Shown: one piece after another, positions 30,567 through 38,911 of the stretch
Position numbering within the stretch: position 1 is the stretch's first letter
Layout of the letters: every line of letters begins with the position of its first letter
Origin: Scrofimicrobium sp. R131
Lineage (GTDB): Bacteria > Actinomycetota > Actinomycetes > Actinomycetales > Actinomycetaceae
Direction: 5' to 3'
Length of the DNA: 64,000 nt
NCBI RefSeq assembly: GCF_040256745.1
Contig: NZ_CP138335.1
Coordinates: forward strand, 434,001 to 498,000
Program-made: the position numbers and the translations under genes
The notes under the pieces: model-generated
Database searches by the model: none
Told to the model about the DNA's origin: nothing
What the model saw: the letters and a program-made list of their open reading frames with translations, nothing else

Positions 30567-30572
30567 GGACCC

Positions 30573-31523
30573 GTGACTCGAGTAGCTGCTTTTGACTGTG
30601 GAACCAATTCTCTCCGTCTGCTGATCGCAGACCTGAACCCCGGTGGCCCCGACCCGCTGGTCGACGTGTCCCGGGAGATGCGAATTGTGCGCCTGGGAGA
30701 GCATGTTGATGAGACTGGGCGGCTCAGCAGTGCAGCCATCGAACGCACTTTGGCTGCCGTGGACGAGTACCGCGAGCTGATTGACCGGTTCGGGGCCGAA
30801 CGCCTTCGATTTGTGGCCACCTCAGCCATGCGCGATGCTGCCAACGGAAATGAGTTGGTGGAGGCGGTCCGCGCCCGGTTGGGGGTGACTCCCGAGGTGA
30901 TCCCCGGCAATGAGGAAGCGGCGCTCTCCTTTGCCGGGGCCACCGCAACCTTGGGTGGGTACCCGAACACGCCTATTCTCCTCGTCGATATTGGCGGGGG
31001 TTCCACCGAGTTCGTCCTGGGGGACGATTGGGTGCAGGCATCCCTCTCGGTCAACATGGGATCCGTGCGCGTGACCGAGCGGTTCGACACTCAACCGGAG
31101 AATCTGGCCGGGATTGCGGCGGCCACCCAATGGGTGGACCAACAGCTCGACCTGGTCGAGGAGGAGATCGATTTTGGGCTGATCCGCTCGGTGGTTGGAG
31201 TGGCTGGGACGGTCACCACCCTGGCTGGGCAGGCGCTGGACGTGCCGGAGTACTCCCCGAACGTCACCCACGGCGCCTTCCTGTCCTGGGAGCAGTGGGG
31301 CGCAGCTGCCCGGTTCATGATTGAGGAGCCGGTAGAGACGAAAGCGGCCCTGCCGTTCATGCCCACCGGGCGCGAAGACGTCATCGGTGCCGGTGCTCTC
31401 ATCTGGCAACAGATTCTGCGTCGAGTCCGGCGCCGGACCGAAGACCTGGGTCTGGACCTCGGTGGTGCCTACTGCTCAGAGCACGACATTCTGGATGGGA
31501 TTGCCCTCTCCCTAGCTGACTGA
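30573..31523 (+). CDS. ppx: Ppx/GppA-family exopolyphosphatase
   Basis: A 316-residue enzyme of the ASKHA fold that hydrolyses polyphosphate or pppGpp. It has AAFDCGTNSLRLLIADL at the N-terminus, ATSAMRDAANG, VIPGNEEAALSFAGA, the phosphate loop DIGGGSTEFVLG and VAGTVTTLAG. The short length (no C-terminal HD domain) matches the actinobacterial Ppx1 type. It closes the eno-ftsB-DUF501-ppx block but probably has its own promoter. Confidence 0.9.
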   Translation: MTRVAAFDCGTNSLRLLIADLNPGGPDPLVDVSREMRIVRLGEHVDETGRLSSAAIERTLAAVDEYRELIDRFGAERLRFVATSAMRDAANGNELVEAVRARLGVTPEVIPGNEEAALSFAGATATLGGYPNTPILLVDIGGGSTEFVLGDDWVQASLSVNMGSVRVTERFDTQPENLAGIAAATQWVDQQLDLVEEEIDFGLIRSVVGVAGTVTTLAGQALDVPEYSPNVTHGAFLSWEQWGAAARFMIEEPVETKAALPFMPTGREDVIGAGALIWQQILRRVRRRTEDLGLDLGGAYCSEHDILDGIALSLAD

Positions 31524-31564
31524 TCCGCCGGGCGAAGTTGGTAAACTGAGGCAGTTGCTACCAG

Positions 31565-31637
31565 GCCCCCATAGCCCAATGGTAGAGGCAGTCGACTTAA
31601 AATCGACCAAGTGTGGGTTCGAGTCCCACTGGGGGTA
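31565..31637 (+). tRNA. tRNA with anticodon TAA (Leu), short variable loop
   Basis: A 73-nt cloverleaf can be drawn: acceptor GCCCCCA/TGGGGGT, D-stem GCC/GGC, anticodon stem GTCGA/TCGAC with loop CTTAAAA (anticodon TAA), T-arm GTGGG-TTCGAGT-CCCAC. CCA is not encoded. A TAA anticodon predicts leucine, but the variable loop is only CAAGT, five nucleotides, whereas leucine tRNAs normally carry a long variable arm. The gene is real by structure; its amino acid is less certain. TAAACT about 17 bp upstream may be a -10. Confidence 0.85.
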
Positions 31638-31688
31638 CCGAGCTGAGTTTGCCGGACCAAAACTGGCCGCGCCAAAACAGATTGCGCC

Positions 31689-31714
31689 GACTGGTCGGGC
31701 TAGTGCGACCAGTC
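31689..31714. repeat. 26-bp dyad element, copy 5
   Basis: GACTGGTCG, 8 bp, CGACCAGTC: a perfect palindrome in both half-sites. It encodes the last residues (DWSH) and the stop of the minus-strand membrane-protein gene. Confidence 0.9.
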
Positions 31715-32164
31715 GGCATTGGGCATCCGCCCCAACGCCTTGCGCAGCACAGCCAGGCAAGACACCCCTGCAAACCCAACGATCAGACTGGTGGGAATGC
31801 CGATCACCACCGCTGGCCCACCTAACTGCACGAAGAACAGCAGGTGGACGCAGACTGCGAGGGGAATAGCCACGCCAACTACCACTGCGACCTGGGCTAC
31901 TTTCAACCATTTCTGTGCTTGTCCGCGCCCAATCGGTCCCTTGGCCGCCTCGGCCAGCAGCCGCGAGAGGCAGACCAGCAGCACCTGCCCGCTCCCAACC
32001 GTTGCCACTGCGGCCACCGAGTATGGCCCTACCAGGTGAGCGACTTCTGGATAGTCCTGTCCGGTCTGCACTGCGACGGCAACCAGCAGGATTTGCGCGC
32101 ATACGCTCAAGGCGGCCAGCAGTGCCAGCGACACCTGAGCAACAATCACGTCCCTTGCTTTCAT
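31700..32164 (-). CDS. Small membrane protein, DUF2975-like
   Basis: A 154-residue protein with four hydrophobic segments, near residues 8-32, 44-65, 88-110 and 114-140. The layout, with a charged loop GPIGRGQAQKWL between segments 2 and 3, resembles DUF2975 proteins, usually paired with a small HTH regulator; none is adjacent here. The ATG follows GATAAT by six bases, and a 14-bp palindrome overlaps that box. The stop codon lies in a dyad element. Function unknown. Confidence 0.7.
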   Translation of the reverse strand: MKARDVIVAQVSLALLAALSVCAQILLVAVAVQTGQDYPEVAHLVGPYSVAAVATVGSGQVLLVCLSRLLAEAAKGPIGRGQAQKWLKVAQVAVVVGVAIPLAVCVHLLFFVQLGGPAVVIGIPTSLIVGFAGVSCLAVLRKALGRMPNADWSH

Positions 32165-32170
32165 ATATCG

Positions 32171-32185
32171 ATTATCGATCGATAA
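32171..32185 (-). promoter_or_regulatory. -10 box and overlapping palindromic operator
   Basis: The perfect palindrome TTATCGATCGATAA (32172-32185) overlaps a minus-strand GATAAT box (32171-32176), which is followed by six bases and the ATG at 32164. A repressor bound here would block the promoter. Confidence 0.55.
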
Positions 32186-32250
32186 GCATCGGAAGTCAAT
32201 AGGTCTTTCCCGACGGGGCCGGACCGAGCCGCACCTGGCGGGGTGGGCAC

Positions 32251-34200
32251 CTACTCCTGCGACTCAGGTTTTCCCGACTGGGCGGGGTTTTCCGACCAGT
32301 CGTCAGTTGCTTCGTCTGCTGCCACCAAAGCATCCTCGTACCACTGCGTCAGGGCCGGGTCGTCGGAATCGAGCCAAGATCCTGCTCCGTCGGCGGGGGC
32401 CACCGGACCCGCCGAGAAGGCGAAGTTGTCGCCGTGCTGGCGGATGCCTCGCCGGATCCCTTCGTCAATCGCGACGGTGGCATACTCCCGGCGCAAGACG
32501 AGCGGGTCGGTGGACAGGTCTCGCCACCACGCCACCATCAGCCCGATCAGGATGACAGCGAACGGCAAGGCGGAAATGGTTACCAAAGCCTGCAGGGCAC
32601 TGAGCGCGTCCGCTCCGCCGGCCAAGAACAGGGTGATGGCCGTGGCTGACAGGGCGACCCCCCACACCACCGTGGTGGGACGCGACGGTGTGGGCCGTCC
32701 CTTCTCGGCGATGGAGGCCATGACAATGGAGGCGGAATCGGCTGAGGTGATGAAGAAGATCATCAGTGAGGCCATGGCGATCACGCTCAGCACCACTGGT
32801 AGTGGCAGTTTGGCCAGCAGTTGGAACAGCAGGTCTTCTGAGCTGGCGGCGCCGCTCATTTCCAGGCCCTGGGACTCGAACCACATGGAGGTGCCGCCCA
32901 GGGTGCCAAACCAGAGCAGGCACACCAGGGAGGGAATGATGATGACCACGGTGACGAACTCGCGCAGGGTGCGCCCGCGGGAGATTTTGGCGATGAACAT
33001 GCCGACAAACGGGGTCCAGGAGACCCACCAGGCCCAGTAGTAGGTGGTCCAGCTGGACATGAACTCGGCACTGGTTTGATCGGCCGAGGAGAAAACGCCC
33101 AGCATCGGGCCCAGGTTGGTGAAGAAGCTGATTAGCGAGGCGGGAATGAAGTCCAGCAGGAACAGGGTCGGCCCGGCGAGGAACACGAATAGTCCCAACC
33201 CCAGCGCGAGGAACATGTTGATGTTTGAGAGCGCGCGAATGCCGCGTTTGACGCCGGAGACGGCCGAAAAAATGAACGCAATGGTCAACAGCACCATCAG
33301 GGAGATCAGCAAGGTGTTCCCCACCGGCCCAATCCCCGTGACCAACTCCAAGCCGCGGCCAATTTGCAGGGCGCCGATCCCCAACGAGACGGCCGTGCCA
33401 AACAGGGTGACCAGGATGGAGAAGATGTCGATCACGCGCCCGAGGGGGCCTTTCAGCCGGTCCGAGAAGATCGGGTCGAAGATGGCTGAGATGACGGCCG
33501 ACCGGCCCCGTCGGTAGGTTGAATAGGCGATCGCCCCTCCGACCAGCGCATAGTAGGACCAAGCCAGCGGCCCCCAGTGCAGCAGTGTCTGCGCCATGGC
33601 GGCGCGCATCGCGTCGACCGTACCGGGGTCGACGTCGAACGCCGGCGGTGGGGTGAGGAAGAAGGTCAGTGGCTCGTAGGGCCCGAAGAACAGCAGGCCG
33701 ATCCCCATCCCGGCGGAAAACAGCATGGCCACCCAGGAGAACGTGGAGAACTCCGGGCGCTCCTCATCGGTTCCGAGGCGGATCCGCCCTTTGGAGGAGT
33801 AGCCGACCACGATCATAAACGCGAACACGGCGACGGTTAGGAGGGAGAACAGCCAGCCGGTGTGAGTCGACACCCAGTTGACCCCGCGGCTGGCCAGTTC
33901 CCCAAGGGCGGCTGAATCGCTGAGGCCGAAGGTGACGAACAGGGCGATGAATGCGCCCGCCACCCCAAACACCCACCAGTCGACTCCAAAGCGGCGATCC
34001 GTTTCCGCGACGCCAATCCCGGGTAGCAACGCCGGGTGCAGGGTGCCGTCGGCACCGAGCAGCTCAACTACCGCGCGGGGAACACGATGTCTGCGCCTGG
34101 TTTTCCACGGTCTTCGGGGGGAGCCGGATCCGGGTTCAGCGATGCTGCCGGACGGTTCGGAGGGGAGATGAGCTTCGTGATGGTCAGGCTGAGAAGTCAT
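32251..34200 (-). CDS. BCCT-family betaine/choline/carnitine transporter
   Basis: A 649-residue sodium- or proton-coupled uptake carrier for betaine-type osmolytes. There are about 12 membrane segments between residues 75 and 565. The family marks are MLFSAGMGIGLLFFGPYEP and, in the substrate-binding helix, YYWAWWVSWTPFVGMFIAKI with SRGRTLREF. The N-terminal 75 residues and the C-terminal 80 residues are hydrophilic, as in osmoregulated members. Near the C-terminus, DDWSENPAQSG is encoded by a copy of the dyad element. Confidence 0.92.
   Translation of the reverse strand: MTSQPDHHEAHLPSEPSGSIAEPGSGSPRRPWKTRRRHRVPRAVVELLGADGTLHPALLPGIGVAETDRRFGVDWWVFGVAGAFIALFVTFGLSDSAALGELASRGVNWVSTHTGWLFSLLTVAVFAFMIVVGYSSKGRIRLGTDEERPEFSTFSWVAMLFSAGMGIGLLFFGPYEPLTFFLTPPPAFDVDPGTVDAMRAAMAQTLLHWGPLAWSYYALVGGAIAYSTYRRGRSAVISAIFDPIFSDRLKGPLGRVIDIFSILVTLFGTAVSLGIGALQIGRGLELVTGIGPVGNTLLISLMVLLTIAFIFSAVSGVKRGIRALSNINMFLALGLGLFVFLAGPTLFLLDFIPASLISFFTNLGPMLGVFSSADQTSAEFMSSWTTYYWAWWVSWTPFVGMFIAKISRGRTLREFVTVVIIIPSLVCLLWFGTLGGTSMWFESQGLEMSGAASSEDLLFQLLAKLPLPVVLSVIAMASLMIFFITSADSASIVMASIAEKGRPTPSRPTTVVWGVALSATAITLFLAGGADALSALQALVTISALPFAVILIGLMVAWWRDLSTDPLVLRREYATVAIDEGIRRGIRQHGDNFAFSAGPVAPADGAGSWLDSDDPALTQWYEDALVAADEATDDWSENPAQSGKPESQE
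32276..32301 (-). repeat. 26-bp dyad element, copy 6 (inside a gene)
   Basis: GACTGGGCG, 8 bp, CGACCAGTC on the plus strand (reverse orientation). It lies in the last 50 bp of the BCCT gene and encodes part of its cytoplasmic tail. Confidence 0.8.
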
Positions 34201-34475
34201 ACTTTCAGTGATGGTTGCTTACCGTTCTGCAACGGACTGCCATAAACAGGTTAAGAGATTCTGCAGATATGTCAAAGCCTTGGCGGATTTTGCCAAGATG
34301 AATCCAAGTTGAGAGCTCCCTGGTGAATGACTTAACGCAGTTCCACGCGGTTTCTCGGCCCTAAGCGAAATTGGACACCCCGGCTCACGAGCTGGAACTG
34401 GCCCCTAACACTGTCGGGTTGGTCCCGGTAGAGTTAAGGAGTTCAACCGACTACAGGCAAGGATACTCACAAGAC

Positions 34476-35324
34476 ATGAGCAACCCGGTTTTCAACCGCC
34501 TCGAGGGTGAATGGGCTGCCAAGCCAGGCGGTCCTTCGACCACTCAAACCGCGCCCGCGCAGCCGATCTACGATCCGGCTGCATTTGCCCAAGCCCAGCA
34601 GGCCTACTACGAACCTGCTGCCACCGCCGTCGAGACCGGACGGATGACTTGGGATGACGTGATCGTCAAGACCGCTTTGAACCTGGGTACCCTGCTGGTC
34701 GGCGCCGCCGCCTCCTGGTACGCCACGGTGGTTAACCCGCAGACCGGGATGGTGCTGATGATGGTCGGCCTGGTGGCCGGTCTGATTCTGGCTCTGGTCA
34801 ACATCTTCTCGCGCACGGTTCGACCCCCGCTGATCCTGGCCTACTCGCTGGCGCAGGGCGTGGCTCTGGGGGCACTGTCCTCCGTGACCGAACAGATCCT
34901 GCCCGGAGTGGTGCTGCAGGCCGTGGTGGCCACCGGGGTGGTGTTCGCGGTGACCCTGCTGCTGTTCAGCTCCGGTAAAGTCCGCAACTCACCGAAGCTG
35001 ACCAAGTTCACCCTGATCGCGCTGCTGGGCATCATCGGCTCCCGCCTGCTGATCTGGGTTCTCGGCCTGCTGGGCGTGCCCGGGATGCAGTTTGGTGGGG
35101 AAGGTATCAACCTGCTTGGCATTCCGCTGCCGATCCTGATTAGCCTGTTTGCGGTTGTGGTGGGCGCGATCTGCCTAATTCAGGACTTTGACCAAGCCCG
35201 GGTGGGGGTGGAGCAGGGTGTGCCGGCCAAGTACGCCTGGGCCTGCGCCTTCGGCATCATGGTGACGGTGGTCTGGCTGTATGTCGAGATCCTGAACATC
35301 CTCAGCTACGTAAACTCGCGCTAA
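34476..35324 (+). CDS. Bax inhibitor-1/YccA-like membrane protein
   Basis: A 282-residue protein with a hydrophilic N-terminus (residues 1-65, Gln/Ala/Pro rich) and seven membrane segments. The segments include TLLVGAAASWYATVV, MMVGLVAGLILALVNIF, LAYSLAQGVALGALSS and a final VTVVWLYVEILNILSYV, and LIQDFDQARVGVEQGVPAKYAW matches the Bax-inhibitor-1-like signature loop. Members may be ion channels or protease regulators. The ATG at 34476 fits the family N-terminus better than the upstream frame. An FKBP gene follows 16 bp later. Confidence 0.88.
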   Translation: MSNPVFNRLEGEWAAKPGGPSTTQTAPAQPIYDPAAFAQAQQAYYEPAATAVETGRMTWDDVIVKTALNLGTLLVGAAASWYATVVNPQTGMVLMMVGLVAGLILALVNIFSRTVRPPLILAYSLAQGVALGALSSVTEQILPGVVLQAVVATGVVFAVTLLLFSSGKVRNSPKLTKFTLIALLGIIGSRLLIWVLGLLGVPGMQFGGEGINLLGIPLPILISLFAVVVGAICLIQDFDQARVGVEQGVPAKYAWACAFGIMVTVVWLYVEILNILSYVNSR

Positions 35325-35340
35325 CCTCGAAAGGATCACG

Positions 35341-35739
35341 ATGGAAAACGTTATCGTCACCGGAGAATATGGCGACAAGCCGACCCTGGAGTTCACCTCC
35401 GCGGTTGCCTCCCCCGACCTGCAGGTAGAGGTACTGGAAGAGGGCACGGGCCTGGTAGTTCAGGCCGGGGACACTCTGGTGTGCCACTACCTGGGTCAGG
35501 TCTGGAACGGCAACCATTTCGACAATTCCTACGACCGCGGCGCCCCCCTCACCTTCCAGGTGGGCGTGGGCCAGGTCATTCAGGGCTGGGATGACGGACT
35601 GGTAGGACAGCGAGTCGGCTCGCGCGTGCTGCTGTCCATCCCCTCGTACCTGGGCTACGGCCCCTACGGTCAGCCCGCTGCCGGGATCAAGGGTGGGGAC
35701 ACCCTGGTCTTTGTGACGGACATCGTCGACGCCAACTAG
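35341..35739 (+). CDS. FKBP-type peptidyl-prolyl isomerase
   Basis: A 132-residue cytoplasmic FKBP domain. The motifs are GDTLVCHYLGQVWNGNHFDNSYDRG, FQVGVGQVIQGWDDGLVGQRVGSRVLLSIPSYLGYG (read at about 75-110) and the closing GGDTLVFVTDIVD. It has no signal peptide. It is probably co-transcribed with the Bax-inhibitor-like gene. A strong bidirectional terminator follows. Confidence 0.92.
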   Translation: MENVIVTGEYGDKPTLEFTSAVASPDLQVEVLEEGTGLVVQAGDTLVCHYLGQVWNGNHFDNSYDRGAPLTFQVGVGQVIQGWDDGLVGQRVGSRVLLSIPSYLGYGPYGQPAAGIKGGDTLVFVTDIVDAN

Positions 35740-35752
35740 CTGCTGGCTGGCG

Positions 35753-35790
35753 AGGGCCGGGGGAATCCCACTGAGGATCCCCCGGCCCTT
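35753..35790. terminator. Bidirectional terminator between FKBP and msrA
   Basis: AGGGCCGGGGGAAT and ATCCCCCGGCCCTT form a long stem with a short loop between convergent genes. It would serve both strands. Confidence 0.8.
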
Positions 35791-35792
35791 AG

Positions 35793-36374
35793 CTATGCCC
35801 CCAGACCGACCGGGCAGCCGACGCCGTTAAATCCGTGGTTGCAGTATCCGTTCGGGTTTTTCCACAGGTAGGCCTGGTGGTAGTCCTCGGCGGGCCAAAA
35901 TACCTGCTCGGGTCCGAAAGGCTCAATGGTGGTGGTGATGGCGCCAAACCCGGCGGCGGTCAACCGCTGCTGGTAGGCCTCCCGGATCTGGTGGGCCGCC
36001 TCGTCCTGCTCCCGGTCAGTGGTCCAAACGGCGCTGCGATACTGCGTGCCCACGTCGTTGCCCTGACGGTTTCCCTGCGTCGGGTCGTGATTCTCCCAGA
36101 AGATGGAGAGGATCTTCCCGTCGGTAATTTGCGACCGGTCGTAGACCACCCGGACGGTCTCGGCGTGACCGGTGGTCCCGGTGCAGACCTGCACGTAGCT
36201 GGGATTGCTAGTGTGTCCGCCGGTGTAGCCGACGGTGGTGGCGACCACGCCCGGGGTTTGCCAGAAGATGCGCTCAACCCCCCAAAAGCAGCCGGCTGCC
36301 AGGTAGATGACCGCCTCGCCCGGCTGGGGCAGGTAGTCCACCGGAGTGTGCAAGACGGGATGAAGTTCGGGCAT
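35793..36374 (-). CDS. msrA: Peptide-methionine (S)-S-oxide reductase
   Basis: MsrA repairs methionine S-sulfoxide in oxidised proteins. The 193-residue product has the catalytic motif [13 protein letters not shown], then [38 protein letters not shown] and [12 protein letters not shown], followed by a C-terminal [12 protein letters not shown] with possible resolving cysteines. AGAAGGAA precedes the ATG. Confidence 0.95.
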   Translation of the reverse strand: MPELHPVLHTPVDYLPQPGEAVIYLAAGCFWGVERIFWQTPGVVATTVGYTGGHTSNPSYVQVCTGTTGHAETVRVVYDRSQITDGKILSIFWENHDPTQGNRQGNDVGTQYRSAVWTTDREQDEAAHQIREAYQQRLTAAGFGAITTTIEPFGPEQVFWPAEDYHQAYLWKNPNGYCNHGFNGVGCPVGLGA

Positions 36375-36489
36375 TTTGTGTTCCTTCTAATCTGAAGAGG
36401 CCGGCGTGACCAGGACATATTAGTCTTGTGCCAGGCACCAACTTCAAGTGTCCCGCAAAATCATAGCCAGCGGTAGTGCAGGAGGAAAT

Positions 36490-37746
36490 ATGTCCACACA
36501 AGGCAACGCGCATGTCCCAGGCCCGCCGCCGGTGAGCCGCGCTCTGCGCGTAGCTGCGGCCTGGTCGTGGCGTCTGCTGGTGGTGATTGGCCTGGTGGCG
36601 GTGATCCTGTGGATTTTGAATCCAGTTCGGACCGCCGTCATCTCCATGCTGATCGCGCTGCTGCTGGCAGTCCTGCTGAACCCGCTGGTCAACTGGCTTC
36701 AACGCCGCCTCAAAATGGGGAAGACCGGCGCGGCGGTGGTGGGCTTCCTAGTGGGGGTGCTGCTGATCCTGGGCATCTTCTCGCTGGTGGCGAATCAGCT
36801 GATTTCCAACAGTCGTTCGCTGGTGAACCAGACGCTGGAAGGGATCAACGAATTCCTGCTCTGGCTGAATGACACTGCGCTTGGGGCCGAAAACACGGGG
36901 GTTTCCGACCTCCTGGATGACTTCCAGACCCAGTTGATGAGCTTCCTGCGTGACCACAGTTCCACGATCGCTTCCGAGGCGCTGTCAATCGCCTCGTCCG
37001 CTGCCGGGCTCGTTGCCAGCGCGATCGTGGTTGTGTTCGCGCTCTTCTTCCTGCTCAAAGACGGCCGATCCATGTGGATCTGGTTTGTGCGCACCCTGCC
37101 CGAGTCGGCGCGGGAACAGACGCACGAGGCGGGAATCCGCGGTTGGGTAACGCTGAGCTCCTACGTCCGTACGCAGGTGCAGGTGGCAGCCATTGATGCG
37201 ATCGGGATCGGCTTGGGTGCGTTCTTCCTGGGGATCCCGCTGGCCATTCCGATCACCGTGCTGGTCTTCTTCTTCTCCTTCATCCCCATTGTCGGCGCGT
37301 TCATTTCCGGCGGGATCGCGGTCTTCATTGGCCTGGTCAACAACGGGCTCACCACCGCCGTCATTATGCTGGTGGTCGTCCTGGCGGTGCAGCAGATTGA
37401 AGGAAACCTGCTGCAGCCGCTGCTGATGAGCCACGCGGTTTCGCTGCACCCGCTGGCGGTGGTGCTGGTGGTGACCATCGGCTCGCTGGTGGCCGGGATT
37501 CCGGGCGCGCTGTTCGCGGTGCCGCTGCTGGCCTTCATCAACTCGGTGGTGCTCTACCTGCACGATCACGATCCGATGCCAAGCCTGGCCACAGACATAG
37601 ATCGGCCGGGGGGAGCGCCCGGGACGCTGGCCCAGCAAATTGAGAACTCGTACCGCTCCGGCACTTCGACGGTCAAGGTTTTGCGGCGCAAGTCCGAGTC
37701 GGAAAGCGCCGAGTCGGAAAGCGCCGGGTCGGAAAGCGCTGGGTAG
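36490..37746 (+). CDS. AI-2E family transporter / permease (YdiK/PerM-like)
   Basis: A 418-residue membrane protein with about eight hydrophobic segments and the family pattern of two helices, a cytoplasmic region (NQLISNSRSLVNQTLEGINEF) and a C-terminal six-helix block (IPIVGAFISGGIAVFIGLV, QQIEGNLLQPLLMSHAVSLHP). Members export small molecules or ions; AI-2 export is not general. The ATG at 36490 has GGAGGAAAT before it. The tail ends in three copies of an ESESA-type repeat. Confidence 0.87.
   Translation: MSTQGNAHVPGPPPVSRALRVAAAWSWRLLVVIGLVAVILWILNPVRTAVISMLIALLLAVLLNPLVNWLQRRLKMGKTGAAVVGFLVGVLLILGIFSLVANQLISNSRSLVNQTLEGINEFLLWLNDTALGAENTGVSDLLDDFQTQLMSFLRDHSSTIASEALSIASSAAGLVASAIVVVFALFFLLKDGRSMWIWFVRTLPESAREQTHEAGIRGWVTLSSYVRTQVQVAAIDAIGIGLGAFFLGIPLAIPITVLVFFFSFIPIVGAFISGGIAVFIGLVNNGLTTAVIMLVVVLAVQQIEGNLLQPLLMSHAVSLHPLAVVLVVTIGSLVAGIPGALFAVPLLAFINSVVLYLHDHDPMPSLATDIDRPGGAPGTLAQQIENSYRSGTSTVKVLRRKSESESAESESAGSESAG
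37696..37740 (+). repeat. 15-bp tandem repeat in the transporter 3' end
   Basis: Three copies of a unit close to GAGTCGGAAAGCGCC, the first two identical, encoding ESESA-like pentapeptides. Being a multiple of three, copy changes lengthen or shorten the tail without a frameshift. Confidence 0.9.
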
Positions 37747-37791
37747 ACCCGGGCCGGGCGCTCATTGATGGCCGAGTCGGCCGCGGGTATT

Positions 37792-37835
37792 GCCGGCCAC
37801 CGGCTGGTGCGCGAGGTGACAGCCGGGTGGCCGGC
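37792..37835. terminator. Inverted repeat between convergent genes
   Basis: GCCGGCCACC (37792-37801) and GGTGGCCGGC (37826-37835) form a perfect 10-bp stem with a 24-nt loop at the end of the minus-strand gene. Probably a bidirectional terminator without a U-tract. Confidence 0.5.
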
Positions 37836-38188
37836 TAGCTGAGCTCCACCTCGAGCACAGTTTGCTGAGTGGTCAGCCCCTCCAGGTAAACCAGGGTGCA
37901 CGAGGCGACCCGCCCGCGTTGGATTTCGCGGACCTCCAAGTCGGACCGGGTGGTGGTGGGCAGGTTTTGGGGAACAAAGGGGTTGCCGCCGTTCGCCCCC
38001 GCCGACACGTGGGCCAGGTTCAGATAGGCGATTCCGGTGTCGAGGTCTCGCACCGCCGGGTGCGCGGACGGGATCGTCCAGTCCGGCCGATCCTGCTTTC
38101 GTGCGGGGCGCTGATCGGCAAACCAGGTCAGCTCCACCAGGTGCCCCACGGGGATGGGAGCCGGATAGTTCAAAGTAATCTTCCGCAT
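37835..38188 (-). CDS. Conserved hypothetical protein, 117 aa
   Basis: A small soluble protein with beta-rich character: ITLNYPAPIPVGHLVELTWFAD, DLDTGIAYLNLAHV and VASCTLVYLEGLTTQQTVLEVEL. No known domain is recognised. The ATG is preceded by TAGGAT exactly 6 nt upstream, so it is probably leaderless. Codon use and length suggest a real gene. Confidence 0.65.
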   Translation of the reverse strand: MRKITLNYPAPIPVGHLVELTWFADQRPARKQDRPDWTIPSAHPAVRDLDTGIAYLNLAHVSAGANGGNPFVPQNLPTTTRSDLEVREIQRGRVASCTLVYLEGLTTQQTVLEVELS

Positions 38189-38194
38189 GGGGCC

Positions 38195-38200
38195 ATCCTA
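38195..38200 (-). promoter_or_regulatory. -10 box of the 117-aa protein gene (leaderless)
   Basis: TAGGAT on the minus strand is followed by six bases and the ATG at 38188. Confidence 0.5.
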
Positions 38201-38248
38201 AAGTTCTAGCGGGAACTCGGCTCGGTGGGAACGGCGGCGGGGAGCGGA

Positions 38249-38283
38249 GGAGGCTCCGGTCGTGCCTGACAACCGAAGCCTCC
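38249..38283 (-). terminator. Possible greA terminator
   Basis: GGAGGCTCCGGT pairs with ACCGAAGCCTCC with one mismatch, located 39 bp after the greA stop. No U-tract. Confidence 0.4.
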
Positions 38284-38321
38284 GGGAGGGGAGCCGAGGC
38301 GCCCCAAAAACTGAGCGGTGC

Positions 38322-38801
38322 CTACGCCTGGTAGGGGATCACCTCGAGAATCTCAACGACGATTTCCTTGCCGTTGGGAGCCTCGTAAGAGACGGTGTCA
38401 CCGCGTGAGGCGCCGAGCAGCGCCTTTCCGAGGGGGGCCTCCGGTGAGTAAACGGTGATCCCAAGGTCGCCACCGGCATTGCGCGAGCCGAGCAGGAACT
38501 TCTCTTCTTTGCCCATAATCTTGGCGGTGACCACCATGCCGGGTTCAACGACGCCGTCGTCCGCGGGGGTTTCACCCACCTCGGAGTTCTTGAGGATCTC
38601 TTCCAGCTGGATGATCCGCGTTTCGTTCATGGACTGCTCTTCGCGGGCAGCCTGGTAGCCGCCGTTCTCCTTCAAGTCGCCTTCTTGGCGGGCTGCCTCG
38701 ATCAGGCGGGCAATCTCCGGGCGCCGGCGTTCCACGCGGTCCTGAAGTTCGTTCTTAATAGCGTCGTATTGGGCTTGAGTGAGCCACTTTGCTTCCGACA
38801 C
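38322..38801 (-). CDS. greA: Transcription elongation factor GreA
   Basis: GreA rescues backtracked RNA polymerase by stimulating transcript cleavage. The 159-residue product has the N-terminal coiled coil with LTQAQYDAIKNELQDRVERR and the acidic tip, EGDLKENGGYQAAREEQ, where the paired acidic residues act. The C-terminal domain (MVVTAKIMGKEEKFLLGS, SPEAPLGKALLGASRGD) is complete. The GTG start has TAGGAGG upstream. Confidence 0.95.
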   Translation of the reverse strand: MSEAKWLTQAQYDAIKNELQDRVERRRPEIARLIEAARQEGDLKENGGYQAAREEQSMNETRIIQLEEILKNSEVGETPADDGVVEPGMVVTAKIMGKEEKFLLGSRNAGGDLGITVYSPEAPLGKALLGASRGDTVSYEAPNGKEIVVEILEVIPYQA

Positions 38802-38911
38802 GACTACCTCCTAAATGAAAATCGGCGCGGGCCCGCGCCGAAAGATAAGAGAAGCTTATCAAGACAATGCCGGAATCGGAGACCGGAGCCTCCCGGCCAA
38901 CCAATGTGGGG

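Noticed and set aside
31512-32102. Coding frame overlapping the tRNA
   Set aside because: It runs through a well-formed tRNA and has no family resemblance.
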